Shown here piece by piece: positions 63,501-64,000 of a stretch of DNA of 64,000 nt. Each line of letters begins with the position of its first letter. The stretch's first letter is position 1. The notes under the pieces were generated by a model. The model was given only the letters and a program-made list of their open reading frames with translations, was not told the DNA's origin and ran no database searches. This stretch comes from Brachyhypopomus gauderio. Lineage: Eukaryota > Chordata > Actinopteri > Gymnotiformes > Hypopomidae. Position numbers and translations under genes: made by a program. The DNA lies in assembly GCF_052324685.1 (NCBI RefSeq), contig NC_135222.1, forward strand, positions 15,532,373-15,596,372, in the 5' to 3' direction.

Positions 63501-64000
63501 AACAATGCTTCACAGCAGGGGTATCTTTCAAGTCTTTCACAGAATGTTGATTTCATCCACGCTACAGGATCAGAAATGCAGCAGATATTGTATGATTATT
63601 ACATTATTTATAACGGTAATTCGGAGTTAAGTAAACAGACCACTGCTGATATGAATTCTACATAAAAAATCCTAAATATAACGACTGAGAAGACATGTCT
63701 AAATCTGTGCGTTGTGATAAATCGATTGCTCGGTGACACTTCCCTGTGGGGTAAAGGCTGTATTCAAGATACCACAGTAGTGAGGCCTTCCTGAGTACAT
63801 CTAAAAAGGCTTAAACCTTTCAGATTTTTCAGTTTCTTGAATCACCAGATTTACGACATTGTCGGGGCTAAAGTACAATAGGGAACTTCACACGCTTATC
63901 CAAGTAAGCCACGGCAGATAGTCACAAAAAATAAAAAGAAAGAAAAACAATAATAAACAGTAGTACACTGTAGGCCCGAGGTACTCAAATCAGTCAAGGT
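60521..64000 (+). repeat. Second copy of the 5435-bp unit, cut by the window end
   Basis: It is identical by eye to 55086-58565. It includes second copies of the L2-like 3' end (61055-61458) and the antisense LTR (61507-61927). It is probably a tandem duplication; assembly duplication cannot be excluded. Confidence 0.9.

Noticed and set aside
1..64000. CRISPR arrays, tRNA or rRNA genes, bacterial operons
   Set aside because: None was seen. Regular repeats present are microsatellites, minisatellites or transposon arrays.

Overview
The window is a stretch of teleost fish nuclear genome. The evidence is GT-AG split genes with clear fish orthologues, dense CA/GT and tetranucleotide microsatellites, and the mix of transposable elements (hAT, PIF/Harbinger, piggyBac, L1/Tx1-like and L2-like LINEs, and Tf1/sushi-group Ty3/gypsy elements). 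There are no bacterial or plasmid genes, no CRISPR array and no operons. All calls come from reading the sequence; no database search was run.

Three host genes are supported and all read as intact. (1) An interferon-induced Mx dynamin-like GTPase on + (21231-44772): 12 coding exons, 630 codons plus stop, all frames and GT-AG junctions consistent. Introns stuffed with transposons stretch it to 23.5 kb. (2) pcnp, a PEST-containing nuclear protein, on - (48312-46286): 5 coding exons, 165 aa, convergent with Mx. (3) A fast-muscle essential myosin light chain, MLC3-type myl1/mylz3, on - (52887-50105): 6 coding exons, 150 aa, with a TATA box just upstream.

Layout. 1-3116: repeat-rich intergenic DNA. 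3117-10301: a solo LTR (5-bp duplication ATAAT) carrying three later insertions: a 161-bp hAT MITE, a Harbinger relic, and a very young sushi-type retrotransposon (5324-10247) with two 391-bp LTRs that I read as identical. 10412-18332: an older, shattered sushi relative with at least five insertions. 18333-21230: intergenic DNA and the probable Mx promoter, with interferon-response-like motifs. 21231-44772: Mx and its intronic transposon nests. 44773-52960: convergent and tandem host genes. 52960-55085: upstream DNA with a LINE fragment. 55086-64000: a 5435-bp unit followed by a second copy that runs off the window.

The most informative features are mechanistic. The young retroelement and its relatives show a Tf1-like self-priming signature, and gag has no zinc knuckle. 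One LINE insertion shows a textbook 5' inversion, and its empty target site is also present in the window. Another LINE ends in a 166-bp palindrome at its 5' end. hAT insertions are nested up to four deep, with 8-bp target duplications at each of these levels. The end of one transposon lies 13 bp before an Mx splice junction.
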